From: Lachnospiraceae bacterium
Lineage (GTDB): Bacteria; Bacillota; Clostridia; Lachnospirales; Lachnospiraceae
Direction of reading: 5' to 3'
Assembly (NCBI GenBank): GCA_029224965.1
Contig: JAQXVO010000020.1
Coordinates: 152,546-216,545, forward strand
DNA length: 64,000 bases
Shown here piece by piece: positions 42,746 to 51,747 of the stretch. The translations under genes and the position numbers were made by a program. Each line of letters begins with the position of its first letter. Position 1 is the first letter of the stretch. Below the pieces are notes generated by a model, which made no database searches, had not been told where the DNA came from, and saw only the letters and a list, made by a program, of their open reading frames with translations.

Positions 42746-44812
42746 TCACAAGTCCCTGTTTTCATTCAAGAACAGCTTACGAATCCGATCTCCTTCCTTC
42801 GAATCTCTGACGAAGACCGGTATCCGCTCAAGAAGCGGTGCCCGAATGTGACAGGTTCCGCCTTCATATTCTTCCCCTGTCCAGAGATCGATCCAATGAT
42901 CCTTTGGCAAACGGACCTCTCTTTCTTCCTGTCCTTCTGTTAGAATCGGTGCAACAAGAAGATCCCTCCCCAGGAGATATTCTGTCTTTTCGTCATAGCA
43001 GAAGTCCTCATCATAATGGTAAAAAAGAGGTCGCATCAGAGGCCACCCATATCTTTCTGTCTCTTCCATGCAATGATCCAAATAAGAGGACAAAAGCAGG
43101 TGCCAGCGGCTGGTTTTTGCCAAAACAGACAGCAATTCCTCATCGTCATCGAACTGGACGTCATTGGCCGGCTGATTGCCTTCATGGGTTCGAAGCAAAG
43201 GACTGAAAGCGTTCATTTCTTCCCACCGGATCAAAAGCTCTTTTGTCCTTCTCATCTGCATCAGCGTCGTATAACCGCCGGCATCAGAATGCGTCATACC
43301 GAAGCCGCTCATTGCCAGAGATAAGGTTGCCGGTATCACTGACGGCAAGCCGTCATCCACAGACCAGTCCACATGCTGGTCTCCGGTCCACATCATCATG
43401 GAATTTCGGATGCTGTCTGTTGACCCGGCCCGGGTAAAGAAAAAAACGCGCCCTATATTTCCTGTTTCCGAAATTGCCTCCTGATTCATTCTGGCCCAGA
43501 TCGTCGGCCATTCATTATGGCGGTCCATCGGATCGGATCCGTCATACAGGACACAGTCCAGGGGCAGGTATTCCCCGAAATCCGCCATCCATCCCTTCAT
43601 GCCGATCCCGATCATATTTTCTTTGATCAGGTTCTTATACCAGGCATAAGCATCCGGATTGGTAAAATCCACCATAGCCGCCGGAAAGGTTGTGATCTTC
43701 ACCAGATAATCCTTCCCGTCCTTATCCTTGACGCAATAGCCTCTTTTAGATGCCTCCTTGTAAAGGTCCTTTTCCAAGGCAATAAAAGGATTGATATAAC
43801 CGAGGAAAGCAATCCCCTCTTCCTCCCATTTTTGAATGTGCTCTTTCAAATCCGGATACTGCCCGTCCGGCCCATCATCGGCTTTCCAGTTCCACATGAC
43901 CTGGTAGCCAAAACCCGTCCGGCGGCAGCCGCACCAGTCCTGAGACCAGATTCCGGCAATGGTTACTCCATGGGCCCGGGCCCTCCGGATTTTTTCATCA
44001 ATCTTTTGGACACCTTCCTGTACCGCCAGAATGACACCTCGATTGATCCATTCCGGAAGGCTCTTCTGTCTGCCGAGGAGAGCGGATAATTTCATGGAAA
44101 GATCCGGAAAACAGTCTGTTCCCTCTGCTTCTGCCAGATAGAAATCCGGCAGCTCCTCAAGAAGAAGTCTTGTGGTCTTCCCTTCCCGGAAGTCAAATTC
44201 CGCATATCGTTTGCAATTCACATGGACAAAATAGCCTTGGCTTGAGACAAAGGTCGGTTGCGCATAATAGGATTCATAAGCCGAAAAGGGCATGACATGA
44301 TTTGGATCTCTTCCGAGAATTTTCTCCCGGATCAGTTTCCTTCCAATCCGTCTGGCATTTTGATGTTCCGCTACGAAGATACGTACCTTTTCTCCCTTCA
44401 GATTCCATCGAGCATAGGTCTCGCCGCAGCCATAGATCCGTTCCTTGGGATCCGCAGGCAATGTCAAAAGGAAACGGATACCGTAACCATCCGGAAAGCC
44501 CGACTCGTTTTTTCTCCTGTTTTCTGCTGTTCTTTCTTCTGTCGTTCCATCCCCGGTTTCTGCCGTAAAATACAGATGACAGATTCCGTTCTTTTCGCCC
44601 GTCAGCCATTCCTTGTGAAGCCGATAACAATATCTTCCGGAAGAATCCCGGAAGGAAAAGGTATCCTCTTTCTGACGAGTCAATTGCATCTCATGGGACT
44701 GTTTTCTTTTATAGCGAAAGCTTCCATGACTCATGGTAAATTGATCCCGGCCGATTGCTATGGATAAACCAAGGCCGCTGATTACTTGTTCTAAAAAATC
44801 TGATCCCCTCAT
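42746..44812 (-). CDS. YihQ-like GH31 glycosidase with altered sulfonate site
   Basis: A 688-residue cytosolic GH31 enzyme that resembles E. coli YihQ over most of its length. The nucleophile Asp is in GWMADFGEYLP (411), the acid/base Asp in WTGDQHVDW (478) and the Tyr of SDAGGYTT (514) is kept. In the sulfonate-binding motif, WSQDWCG (Q291) and VMWNWK (W307) are kept, but the position of YihQ Arg301 is Gln304 (FGYQVMW). The start at 44812 has AAAAGGAAG upstream; a GTG 18 bp earlier is less likely. It heads the operon with the GPH symporter, DUF4867 and isomerase genes. It may act on a sulfoquinovoside with a changed pocket or on another glycoside. Confidence 0.83.
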   Translation of the reverse strand: MRGSDFLEQVISGLGLSIAIGRDQFTMSHGSFRYKRKQSHEMQLTRQKEDTFSFRDSSGRYCYRLHKEWLTGEKNGICHLYFTAETGDGTTEERTAENRRKNESGFPDGYGIRFLLTLPADPKERIYGCGETYARWNLKGEKVRIFVAEHQNARRIGRKLIREKILGRDPNHVMPFSAYESYYAQPTFVSSQGYFVHVNCKRYAEFDFREGKTTRLLLEELPDFYLAEAEGTDCFPDLSMKLSALLGRQKSLPEWINRGVILAVQEGVQKIDEKIRRARAHGVTIAGIWSQDWCGCRRTGFGYQVMWNWKADDGPDGQYPDLKEHIQKWEEEGIAFLGYINPFIALEKDLYKEASKRGYCVKDKDGKDYLVKITTFPAAMVDFTNPDAYAWYKNLIKENMIGIGMKGWMADFGEYLPLDCVLYDGSDPMDRHNEWPTIWARMNQEAISETGNIGRVFFFTRAGSTDSIRNSMMMWTGDQHVDWSVDDGLPSVIPATLSLAMSGFGMTHSDAGGYTTLMQMRRTKELLIRWEEMNAFSPLLRTHEGNQPANDVQFDDDEELLSVLAKTSRWHLLLSSYLDHCMEETERYGWPLMRPLFYHYDEDFCYDEKTEYLLGRDLLVAPILTEGQEEREVRLPKDHWIDLWTGEEYEGGTCHIRAPLLERIPVFVRDSKEGDRIRKLFLNENRDL

Positions 44813-44844
44813 TTCAGACTTCCTTTTCACAAACCCCTTGTTAG

Positions 44845-44866
44845 TTAAATGTATTAATTATCTATG
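44845..44866. promoter_or_regulatory. Shared AT-rich operator candidate, GH31 operon
   Basis: This is the second copy of the element at 38834-38855, with TTAATTATCTATG at 44854-44866. It has the same 3-bp spacing to the -10 hexamer of its own promoter. Confidence 0.6.
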
Positions 44867-44869
44867 CTC

Positions 44870-44898
44870 AGTATATGAGATTTGCATCTTAATATCAA
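44870..44898 (-). promoter_or_regulatory. Promoter of the GH31/symporter/DUF4867/isomerase operon
   Basis: On the minus strand TTGATA (44898-44893) and TATACT (44875-44870) are 17 bp apart. The remaining gap up to the DAHP synthase gene (342 bp in all) holds only that gene's terminator. Confidence 0.7.
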
Positions 44899-45013
44899 CG
44901 TTAAATTCATGTTTTCTGCCTATATTCACGTCTGTTTTTGTTTCGGTTTCCTGTATCTGTGGCTATTGCATTAAGTCTCTTAATTTTTAGAAATAAGTTT
45001 ATGAGATTGTGAT

Positions 45014-45055
45014 AAAAAAAGCTGCCACAGATCATACTGCGGCAGCTCTTTTCTT
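45014..45055 (-). terminator. Terminator of the DAHP synthase gene
   Basis: GCTGCC and GGCAGC with flanking pairs (45021-45046) form a hairpin; the minus strand continues with TTTTTTTATC and the plus strand with TCTTTTCTTTTT, so it can work in both directions. Confidence 0.8.
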
Positions 45056-45154
45056 TTTCATATGTCTGATGCTTTTCAAAGGACATTCTGAAAGTCCTTT
45101 TGAATCTTTCCAGAATTTCGCCGGATGCTTTTTCCAGGTCCTTTTTTCCTCTCT

Positions 45155-46192
45155 TCAGGCCAGATCCGCCAGCTCCTGAACCAGGCGCTCGGTTTTATCC
45201 CAACCCAGGCAGGCGTCGGTAATGGACTTTCCGTAAACTCCGCCGCCGACCGGCTGGTTGCCGTCCTCCAGGTAAGACTCGATCATAAAGCCCTTGACCA
45301 GCTTGTGGATATCCGGAGACAGAGCCCGGCTCTGCATGACCTCCTTGGCAATCCGGATCTGCTCCATGTACTTTTTGCCCGAATTGTTATGGTTACAGTC
45401 GATAATCACCGAAGGATATTTGAGGTCCGGATGAGCCGCATAAGCATCTGCTACAGACAGGATGTCCTCATAATGATAATTGGGATGGGATCTGCCGAAC
45501 TTGTCGACATAGCCTCTTAAAATGCAGTGGGTATAAGGGTTGCCACTGGTCTGAACCTCCCAGTTCCGGTAGATGAAAGTATGTCCGTTCTGAGCGGCAA
45601 TCAGGGAATTCATCATGACGGAAATATCGCCGCCGGTCGGATTCTTCATGCCGACCGGGATTCCGACGCCGCTGGCGGTCAGACGATGCTCCTGGTTCTC
45701 TACCGACCGGGCACCGACTGCCACATAGGCCAGAAGATCCGAGAGATAACGATGGTTGGCCGGATAAAGCATTTCATCCGCACAGGTAAAACCGGTCTCC
45801 TCCACGACTTTGGTATGGAGCTGGCGGATGGCAATCAGACCGGCCAGGACATCGGCTCCCTTGGTCGGATCCGGCTGGGTTGTCATTCCCTTGTAGCCCA
45901 TGCCTGTGGTTCTGGGCTTATTGGTATAGACCCGGGGAATCATATAGATCTTATCCTTGACCTTATCCTGAAGACTGCGGAGCCTGGTCATATATTCAAG
46001 GACGGCATCCTCACGGTCTGCCGAGCAGGGGCCGATCAGAAGAATCAACCGTTTATCTTCTCCGCGGAAGATCTTCTGAATCTCCTGGTCCCGCCGTTCC
46101 TTCAGTTCCTTGACATCCTCCCGGAGAGGAAACATTTCCTTGATCTCCTTAGGTATGGGAAGTCTTCGTTTGAAGTCCATCTGCATTTCCAT
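45155..46192 (-). CDS. aroF: 3-deoxy-7-phosphoheptulonate (DAHP) synthase
   Basis: A 345-residue type I DAHP synthase of the AroFGH class, which joins phosphoenolpyruvate and erythrose 4-phosphate at the entry of the shikimate pathway. Diagnostic motifs are LLIGPCSADREDAVLEY, MIPRVYTNKPRTTGMGYKG, SVENQEHRLTASGVGIPVGMKNPTGGDI and VIIDCNHNNSGK. The N-terminus (MDFKRRLPIPKEIKEMFPL) is the extension that carries feedback control in this class. The start has AGGAGAAG upstream. The gene is monocistronic between its own promoter region and a bidirectional terminator. Confidence 0.93.
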   Translation of the reverse strand: MEMQMDFKRRLPIPKEIKEMFPLREDVKELKERRDQEIQKIFRGEDKRLILLIGPCSADREDAVLEYMTRLRSLQDKVKDKIYMIPRVYTNKPRTTGMGYKGMTTQPDPTKGADVLAGLIAIRQLHTKVVEETGFTCADEMLYPANHRYLSDLLAYVAVGARSVENQEHRLTASGVGIPVGMKNPTGGDISVMMNSLIAAQNGHTFIYRNWEVQTSGNPYTHCILRGYVDKFGRSHPNYHYEDILSVADAYAAHPDLKYPSVIIDCNHNNSGKKYMEQIRIAKEVMQSRALSPDIHKLVKGFMIESYLEDGNQPVGGGVYGKSITDACLGWDKTERLVQELADLA

Positions 46193-46610
46193 AGTATCTT
46201 CTCCTAGTCTGCATTCAATCTGTCAGCTGAATCATTTGTACCTATTATAGCTTTCCCGGACGTCTTTTTTCACTATTTTCTATAGAACGTCTGCAGAAAG
46301 CTTTCCATAAACAGGCAATTCTTACCCTGTATAGGATCACATGATCCGTATTTTCACTTTTACACGTTGATGTGTAACATTGTTATCCAATACTATAGTA
46401 AATTCACAAAGGAATTTCAAGGGCGGATTCCTCTCCGTTCTGCTCAGGACCTGTATTTTTATTCCCGCTTCATGGTATAATCCGAAGTGATTCTGCATTC
46501 CTGCAGATATACTTCGAGAACCAGTATGAAAGCGGAAACTGCAGGTCTCCTGCGGATGCCGCCGTTTTACATTTCACAGAGCAAGAAAGAAGATATGAAG
46601 GAATAAATCC
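46193..46610. promoter_or_regulatory. Divergent control region with palindrome TTACAC-6-GTGTAA
   Basis: This 418-bp gap lies between the DAHP synthase gene (minus) and the YhgE/Pip trio (plus). TTACACGTTGATGTGTAA (46360-46377) is a perfect 6-bp inverted repeat. It overlaps the -35 of a plus-strand promoter, TTGATG (46367-46372) and TACTAT (46391-46396) at 18-bp spacing, as expected for a repressor site. The transcript would have a leader of about 200 bases. No clear minus-strand promoter was identified. Confidence 0.5.
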
Positions 46611-48782
46611 ATGAACATGGCACGTAAAATCTTTCTGGACGACATGAAGTATCTGCTTCGGAATTTTCTTATCCTCGTTATTATCCTCGGTGTTTCGGTC
46701 CTGCCGGCCCTCTATGCCTGGCTCAATATCTATTCCAACTGGGACCCCTACGGCAATACCCAGAACCTGACTCTGGCCGCTGTCTCCCTGGATCGGGACT
46801 ATATCACAGAGGACCAGACAACCGAAAACACCGGAAAGCAGATCCTTGAAAGTCTGAAGGAAAACAAGAAGATCCACTGGGTTTTCCCCGACAGCAGGGA
46901 GGATGCCATCGAGGGCGTCCGTTCGGGAAAATACTACGGTGCCCTGGTCGTTCCCAAGGATTTCACCTATTCCATGTACAATATCTTCACGAAAAATGTA
47001 GACCGTCCTTCCATCACCTTCTATCAGAACCAGAAAAAGAATCCGGTCGCAAATAAGATCACAGACACCGTTGCCGAAACGGTTCTCTCCAATGTCAATA
47101 ACCAGTTCATTGAGGTCATAGCCAAGACTGTCTTCACCGATGCCAATGGCCTAGCCGAAGATATCAAGGCCCAGGGCGGCGTAGATCAGATCATCAGCCG
47201 GATGAAGGATCTGAACACAGAGCTTAAGAATTACGAATCTGTTATCGATCAGGTCCAGACCGGCAATGCCGCTCTCTCCGAGGCCGTCAATGCCGCATCA
47301 GCCGATGTGGCAAAGGCAGAAAAGGGCACATCTAATGAATCCCGGTCTCTGAAGGAGACCGGCGACTCGATCGATGCCGCAAGGCAGTCGGTCCAAGCCT
47401 TCTCCAATGATGTGGATCAGAGAATTGCAGATTTGCAGACAAAGCTCTCTGCCATGTCCGATGAGCTTGCGGCAATGGACCTTTCCGATAGCGAGCTCTC
47501 AAAGGAAGTGAGTGCAAAAGCCAATCAAAAGATCAGTGACCTGAAAGAAAAGGAAAAGTCTGTCCTGGAAGAGGCAGAGTCCATCCAGAAGGAACTTGAG
47601 ACCCTCCGGGATTCCATGTCCGAGGAAAGCGACTGGGAAAAGAATCTGAAGAATTCCTTGAATCAGATGCTTTCCACGGCCGGAAAGATTGAGGATCAGC
47701 TAAAGCAGCTGGAAAATGATCAGACTGCCGAAGAAATCACCTCTCAGATGATTCAGAATCTGAAGACCCGCTATGCCGATGCCTCTGCCCAGGTGCAGAA
47801 CCTGAGAAACCAGTACAAGAACCAGCTTCTCCCCGTCATGAATTCAGCCCTGGATTCGGCCAGCCAGACCCTGGATCAGGCTTCCTCCCTCATGTCCTCC
47901 ATGTCCGACGCCCTGTCCGGCATGGGCAATGTCTTCGGAGCACTCCAGGTCACCATCTCATCCGGGAACACTTCCCTTACCAACACAAAAGAAGTGCTTT
48001 CGGCCCTGTCCGACCGCCTGAGTGAAACCATTGACAAGGTCCGGACCGCCAAGGAGGATGAAAAAGTCAAGATCCTCATGAATACCCTGTCCGGGGATCC
48101 CAATCTCTATGCCTCCTTCTTCTCTTCCCCGGTCACCATCAAATCCACCGCCATCTATCCGGTGGCCAATTACGGCTCCTCGGTAACACCCTTCTACACC
48201 ACCCTGGCCATCTGGGTCGGCGCCCTGATCCTGACAGCCATCATGAAGGTCCGACCGGAAAAGAAGCGCTACCCGGGTTCCACCTCTGCAGAGCGTTTCT
48301 TCGGACGCTTCTTTACCTTCCTGACCCTGGCGGAGCTCCAGACCCTGGTCACCGTTCTCGGAGATCTCTATCTCTTCAAGGTCCAGTGTCTCCATCCCTT
48401 CCGTTTCTGGTTCGCCTGCGCCTTTGCCTCACTGACCTTTACTCTTCTGATCTACTCACTGGTCGTAGCCTTCCATGATGTCGGAAAGGCCATCGCAGTC
48501 GTCCTGGTCGTCATTCAGATCGCCGGATCCTCCGGAACTTACCCCATAGAGCTTCTGCCGGAATTCTTCCGGAAGGTCTATATTTTCTTCCCCTTCCCCT
48601 ACGCCATCAACGCCATGCGGGAATGCATCGGAGGTATGTACGGCCATAATTATGAATTCTACCTGTTGCAGGAGTCCGTCTTCCTTCTGGTGTCGCTCGG
48701 TATCGGCCTGCTGGTTCAGAAGCCCCTGCACGAGCTCAGCCACTTCATGGAGAAGCGGATGCACGATACGGAGATGATGTGA
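46611..48782 (+). CDS. YhgE/Pip-family membrane protein, copy 1
   Basis: A 723-residue membrane protein. One hydrophobic helix lies at about residues 19-40 (ILVIILGVSVLPALYAWLNIYSNWDPYG, the family's hallmark start). A large extracytoplasmic region, rich in Ala, Ser, Gln and Glu with long predicted coiled coil, spans about 180-500. Five or six helices with ABC-2 permease character follow (AIWVGALILTAIM, FACAFASLTFTLLIYSLVVAF, VQ..AGSSGTYPIELLPEFFR). Relatives include the phage infection protein of Lactococcus and the EsaA/YueB proteins of type VII secretion loci. It is the first gene of a trio. The molecular function is not established. Confidence 0.88.
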   Translation: MNMARKIFLDDMKYLLRNFLILVIILGVSVLPALYAWLNIYSNWDPYGNTQNLTLAAVSLDRDYITEDQTTENTGKQILESLKENKKIHWVFPDSREDAIEGVRSGKYYGALVVPKDFTYSMYNIFTKNVDRPSITFYQNQKKNPVANKITDTVAETVLSNVNNQFIEVIAKTVFTDANGLAEDIKAQGGVDQIISRMKDLNTELKNYESVIDQVQTGNAALSEAVNAASADVAKAEKGTSNESRSLKETGDSIDAARQSVQAFSNDVDQRIADLQTKLSAMSDELAAMDLSDSELSKEVSAKANQKISDLKEKEKSVLEEAESIQKELETLRDSMSEESDWEKNLKNSLNQMLSTAGKIEDQLKQLENDQTAEEITSQMIQNLKTRYADASAQVQNLRNQYKNQLLPVMNSALDSASQTLDQASSLMSSMSDALSGMGNVFGALQVTISSGNTSLTNTKEVLSALSDRLSETIDKVRTAKEDEKVKILMNTLSGDPNLYASFFSSPVTIKSTAIYPVANYGSSVTPFYTTLAIWVGALILTAIMKVRPEKKRYPGSTSAERFFGRFFTFLTLAELQTLVTVLGDLYLFKVQCLHPFRFWFACAFASLTFTLLIYSLVVAFHDVGKAIAVVLVVIQIAGSSGTYPIELLPEFFRKVYIFFPFPYAINAMRECIGGMYGHNYEFYLLQESVFLLVSLGIGLLVQKPLHELSHFMEKRMHDTEMM

Positions 48783-48878
48783 TGAGAATGAAATTGAAAA
48801 CTGTCGATTGCGGCTGGCCTGTATCTGATGGGAAGGTTCATCCGCATCTTCGTATACTGTTGATCGTGAGGTTATGTC

Positions 48879-49526
48879 ATGGAGAAATTTAAACCCGAGG
48901 ACTATGAGCGCCTCTACAACCATTTCATGGACTATGAGCAGTCGGTGCATGAAAAGAACCAGAAAAGGATCCGGGTCGGACTGAAGGTCAATATCTTCTT
49001 TCCCCTGATTTTCCTCTTTCTCTGCTTTATCACCGACGCCAGCAAGCTCTTCTTTCTGATCCTCTGGATCCTGTCTCTCTTCGGCATTGCCTTCTATCTC
49101 ATGTATGTCGAGTACCAGGATTACAGGCTTCAGGAACAAATGAAGAGCTTCCGCGGGGAAAGTCCTGAAGATTCTGAGGAGGAAGAGCCGAAGATTCTGA
49201 TCGGTGCCGCAGTGAACAGTGCAGGAAAGGCGGTCACGGAGAAGGTCGATGCATTCGATGACCGGGTCGATGAGAAGAAGGAAGAATTAAAGGCGGAATT
49301 CCGGGAGAAGGTCCAGGAAATCCAGGAGGAACTGAATCAGAAGATCAAGAATGCCACGGAACTGACAAAGGAATCCCTGACAGAGATAGAGAAGGATTCC
49401 AATGATTCCGGTCATGCCGATCAAGAAGAATCACCAAACGGACAGACAGAGGAAGCCCGGGAATCCCATACCGAAGAATCTCCGGTCGGACAGGCAGAGA
49501 ATCATGAAGATCATAAGGATCAATAA
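48879..49526 (+). CDS. Small two-helix membrane protein with coiled-coil tail
   Basis: A 215-residue protein that I do not recognise. The first 45 residues are charged, two hydrophobic segments follow at about 45-62 (IFFPLIFLFLCFIT) and 66-86, and the rest is a highly charged helix-forming tail (EKVDAFDDRVDEKKEELKA, EIQEELNQKIKNATELT) ending in a Glu/Gln/His-rich region. It lies between two YhgE/Pip genes with gaps of 96 and 9 bp, so it is probably a partner of those proteins. Confidence 0.75.
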   Translation: MEKFKPEDYERLYNHFMDYEQSVHEKNQKRIRVGLKVNIFFPLIFLFLCFITDASKLFFLILWILSLFGIAFYLMYVEYQDYRLQEQMKSFRGESPEDSEEEEPKILIGAAVNSAGKAVTEKVDAFDDRVDEKKEELKAEFREKVQEIQEELNQKIKNATELTKESLTEIEKDSNDSGHADQEESPNGQTEEARESHTEESPVGQAENHEDHKDQ

Positions 49527-49535
49527 GAGGAAATC

Positions 49536-51665
49536 ATGAGTAATATCATCCGCATTTTTATATCCGATATCAGACGGCTGGCAACCAACGTGGTCGCCAT
49601 CGTCGTTATCATGGGACTGACCGTCATTCCCTGTCTCTATGCCTGGTTCAATATTTTTTCCAACTGGGACCCCTACGGCCCCGAAGCTACCGGAAAACTC
49701 CAGGTTGCAGTCGCAACCTCCGACAGCGGCACCGACATCGAGACCTACCACCTCAATATCGGAAGCATTGTCATCGACAATCTGAAGCAGAACAAGACCA
49801 TCGACTGGAAGTTCCCCAAAAATTCCAATGCAGCCATCGAAGGTGTCCGCTCCGGCAAGTATTATGCGGCCCTGATCATCGACAAGGACTTCTCGGAGAA
49901 TATGATTTCCTTCCTGGGCGGCAATCCCGAGCATCCGGAAATCTCCTATTACGAAAACGAGAAGAAGAATGCCATTGCGCCGAAGATCACCGGAAAGGTC
50001 AAGACCACGGTTCAGGAGGAAGTCAACCATGCCTTCATCTCCACCCTGGCTTCGGCTCTGGTCCAGGTTTCCAACTATGCGGTTTCCACCAACCAGAAGG
50101 ACCAGCTGAGCAGTACTGCCCTGCTCCGGATGAAGCAGATGGATCAGGATCTGACGGTACTCACTACCGTCCTGGATTCCTACATGAGTCTCATCGATTC
50201 CGCCCAGAGTCTGTCCGATGCCTCTGCGGCGGTCACCCAGGAACTGGGACAGATTGCTGACAGTGGGAAGACCATGGCCAATCAGGCATCCGACTCCCTG
50301 GACAGTGCCAAGGATCAGGCCGAGAAAGCATCCGATCTGGTTTCCTCTTCCCTAAGTGAAATCCAGACCGAGGTCGACGGCATCCAGTCCTCCGCCAGTC
50401 AGATCATAACGATCATAAAGAGTGGAAAGACCATCCAGTCCAATTCCGCTGCCAGTCTGATCACAGCCGCAGAGGGCCTACGGGATTCTGTCCATCAGAC
50501 CCTGCAGACGGCCGGCTATACTTCAGACCAGCTCAAGGATATCAATGAAAAATTCGATCAGACGATAGCGGATCTGAAGGAGCTGGATCAGGCCGGAGAC
50601 AAGGCCAGAGACAAGATTGAGGCTCTCTCCGATCGTCTGACCGATGACTTCGTCAGTGTGAAAAACGGGCTTACCTCCTTAAAGGGAGAATATGAGAATA
50701 CCGTCAGTCCCAGTCTTCACGACACCATGTCCTCCATTCAGAAATCCCTGGATGAGGCCAGAGATCTCCTGAACTTCTCCGATTCCAATATCAGCCGCTT
50801 AAGCGTAGCTCTCTCGAGCTACCCCGATATGATGAAATTCGGCAAACAGGGACTGGAAGCTTCCAAGGCTGAGGTCCAGGAGCTTCAGAAAAAACTCGAG
50901 GATCTGATAGCCGACATGGAATCCTTAAGCCAGAATGACCAGTATGCCTATCTTCTGAATCTGATCCAGACCAATCCGGAACTGATCTCTGACTTTGTCT
51001 CCAGCCCAGTCAGCCTGAAAACCAAGGCCGAATATTCCGTAGCCAATAACGGCTCCGGCACAGCGCCCTTCTACATCATCCTGTCCATCTGGGTCGGTGC
51101 CGTCATCCTCATCGCCATCATCCATACGAAAATTCTGCATCCGGCGGAATTTCCGAAGCTTCGGAACTACCAGTCCTATTTCGGGAGATACATCATCTTC
51201 TTTCTGATCGGCCAGATGCAGACAGCGATCACAGTCCTTGGCGCCATCTTCTATGTCCGGATCCAGTGCCATCACCCGGTCCTCTTCTATCTGTCCTGCG
51301 CTCTGACCAGCCTGACCTTTACCCTTCTCATGTATTCCCTGACCTATGCCATGGGTACCGTTGGAGAAGCAGTCTGCGTCGTCCTCATGGTCATCCAGGT
51401 GGCCGGATCCGGCGGAACCTTCCCCATTGAGGTCCTGCCCAGGCCCTATCGGGTCTTCTACCGCTTCATGCCCTTCCAGTACAGCATGAACGCTGTCCGG
51501 GAATGTATCGGCGGTATGCACGGCAATAACTATTGGACCTATCTTCTGTCCCTCCTGCCCTTCATCGGCTTCTCCCTCTTCCTGGGCCTGATCCTGGCCA
51601 TCCCCAACAGGAAGCTAAATGCCCTGATTGAGAAGGCCAAGGAAGAAACCGGTGTGCTGGAGTAA
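49536..51665 (+). CDS. YhgE/Pip-family membrane protein, copy 2
   Basis: A 709-residue paralog of copy 1 with the same layout: an N-terminal helix (VVIMGLTVIPCLYAWFNIFSNWDPYG), a long coiled-coil-rich extracytoplasmic domain, and a C-terminal multi-helix ABC-2-like part (FYIILSIWVGAVILIAIIHT, SCALTSLTFTLLMYSLTYAMG, QVAGSGGTFPIEVLPRPYR). Both copies share NAVRECIGGM/NAMRECIGGM near the end. The start lies 9 bp after the small membrane protein gene with GAGG upstream. The two copies differ enough to suggest a heteromeric complex rather than a recent duplication. Confidence 0.88.
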   Translation: MSNIIRIFISDIRRLATNVVAIVVIMGLTVIPCLYAWFNIFSNWDPYGPEATGKLQVAVATSDSGTDIETYHLNIGSIVIDNLKQNKTIDWKFPKNSNAAIEGVRSGKYYAALIIDKDFSENMISFLGGNPEHPEISYYENEKKNAIAPKITGKVKTTVQEEVNHAFISTLASALVQVSNYAVSTNQKDQLSSTALLRMKQMDQDLTVLTTVLDSYMSLIDSAQSLSDASAAVTQELGQIADSGKTMANQASDSLDSAKDQAEKASDLVSSSLSEIQTEVDGIQSSASQIITIIKSGKTIQSNSAASLITAAEGLRDSVHQTLQTAGYTSDQLKDINEKFDQTIADLKELDQAGDKARDKIEALSDRLTDDFVSVKNGLTSLKGEYENTVSPSLHDTMSSIQKSLDEARDLLNFSDSNISRLSVALSSYPDMMKFGKQGLEASKAEVQELQKKLEDLIADMESLSQNDQYAYLLNLIQTNPELISDFVSSPVSLKTKAEYSVANNGSGTAPFYIILSIWVGAVILIAIIHTKILHPAEFPKLRNYQSYFGRYIIFFLIGQMQTAITVLGAIFYVRIQCHHPVLFYLSCALTSLTFTLLMYSLTYAMGTVGEAVCVVLMVIQVAGSGGTFPIEVLPRPYRVFYRFMPFQYSMNAVRECIGGMHGNNYWTYLLSLLPFIGFSLFLGLILAIPNRKLNALIEKAKEETGVLE

Positions 51666-51747
51666 GAAATATAGACCGATACCGGAATCAGTACTCCGGT
51701 CGCAGTCTGAATGCAAGCTGCTCAGTCGATCTGGCTGCGTAATAAAG

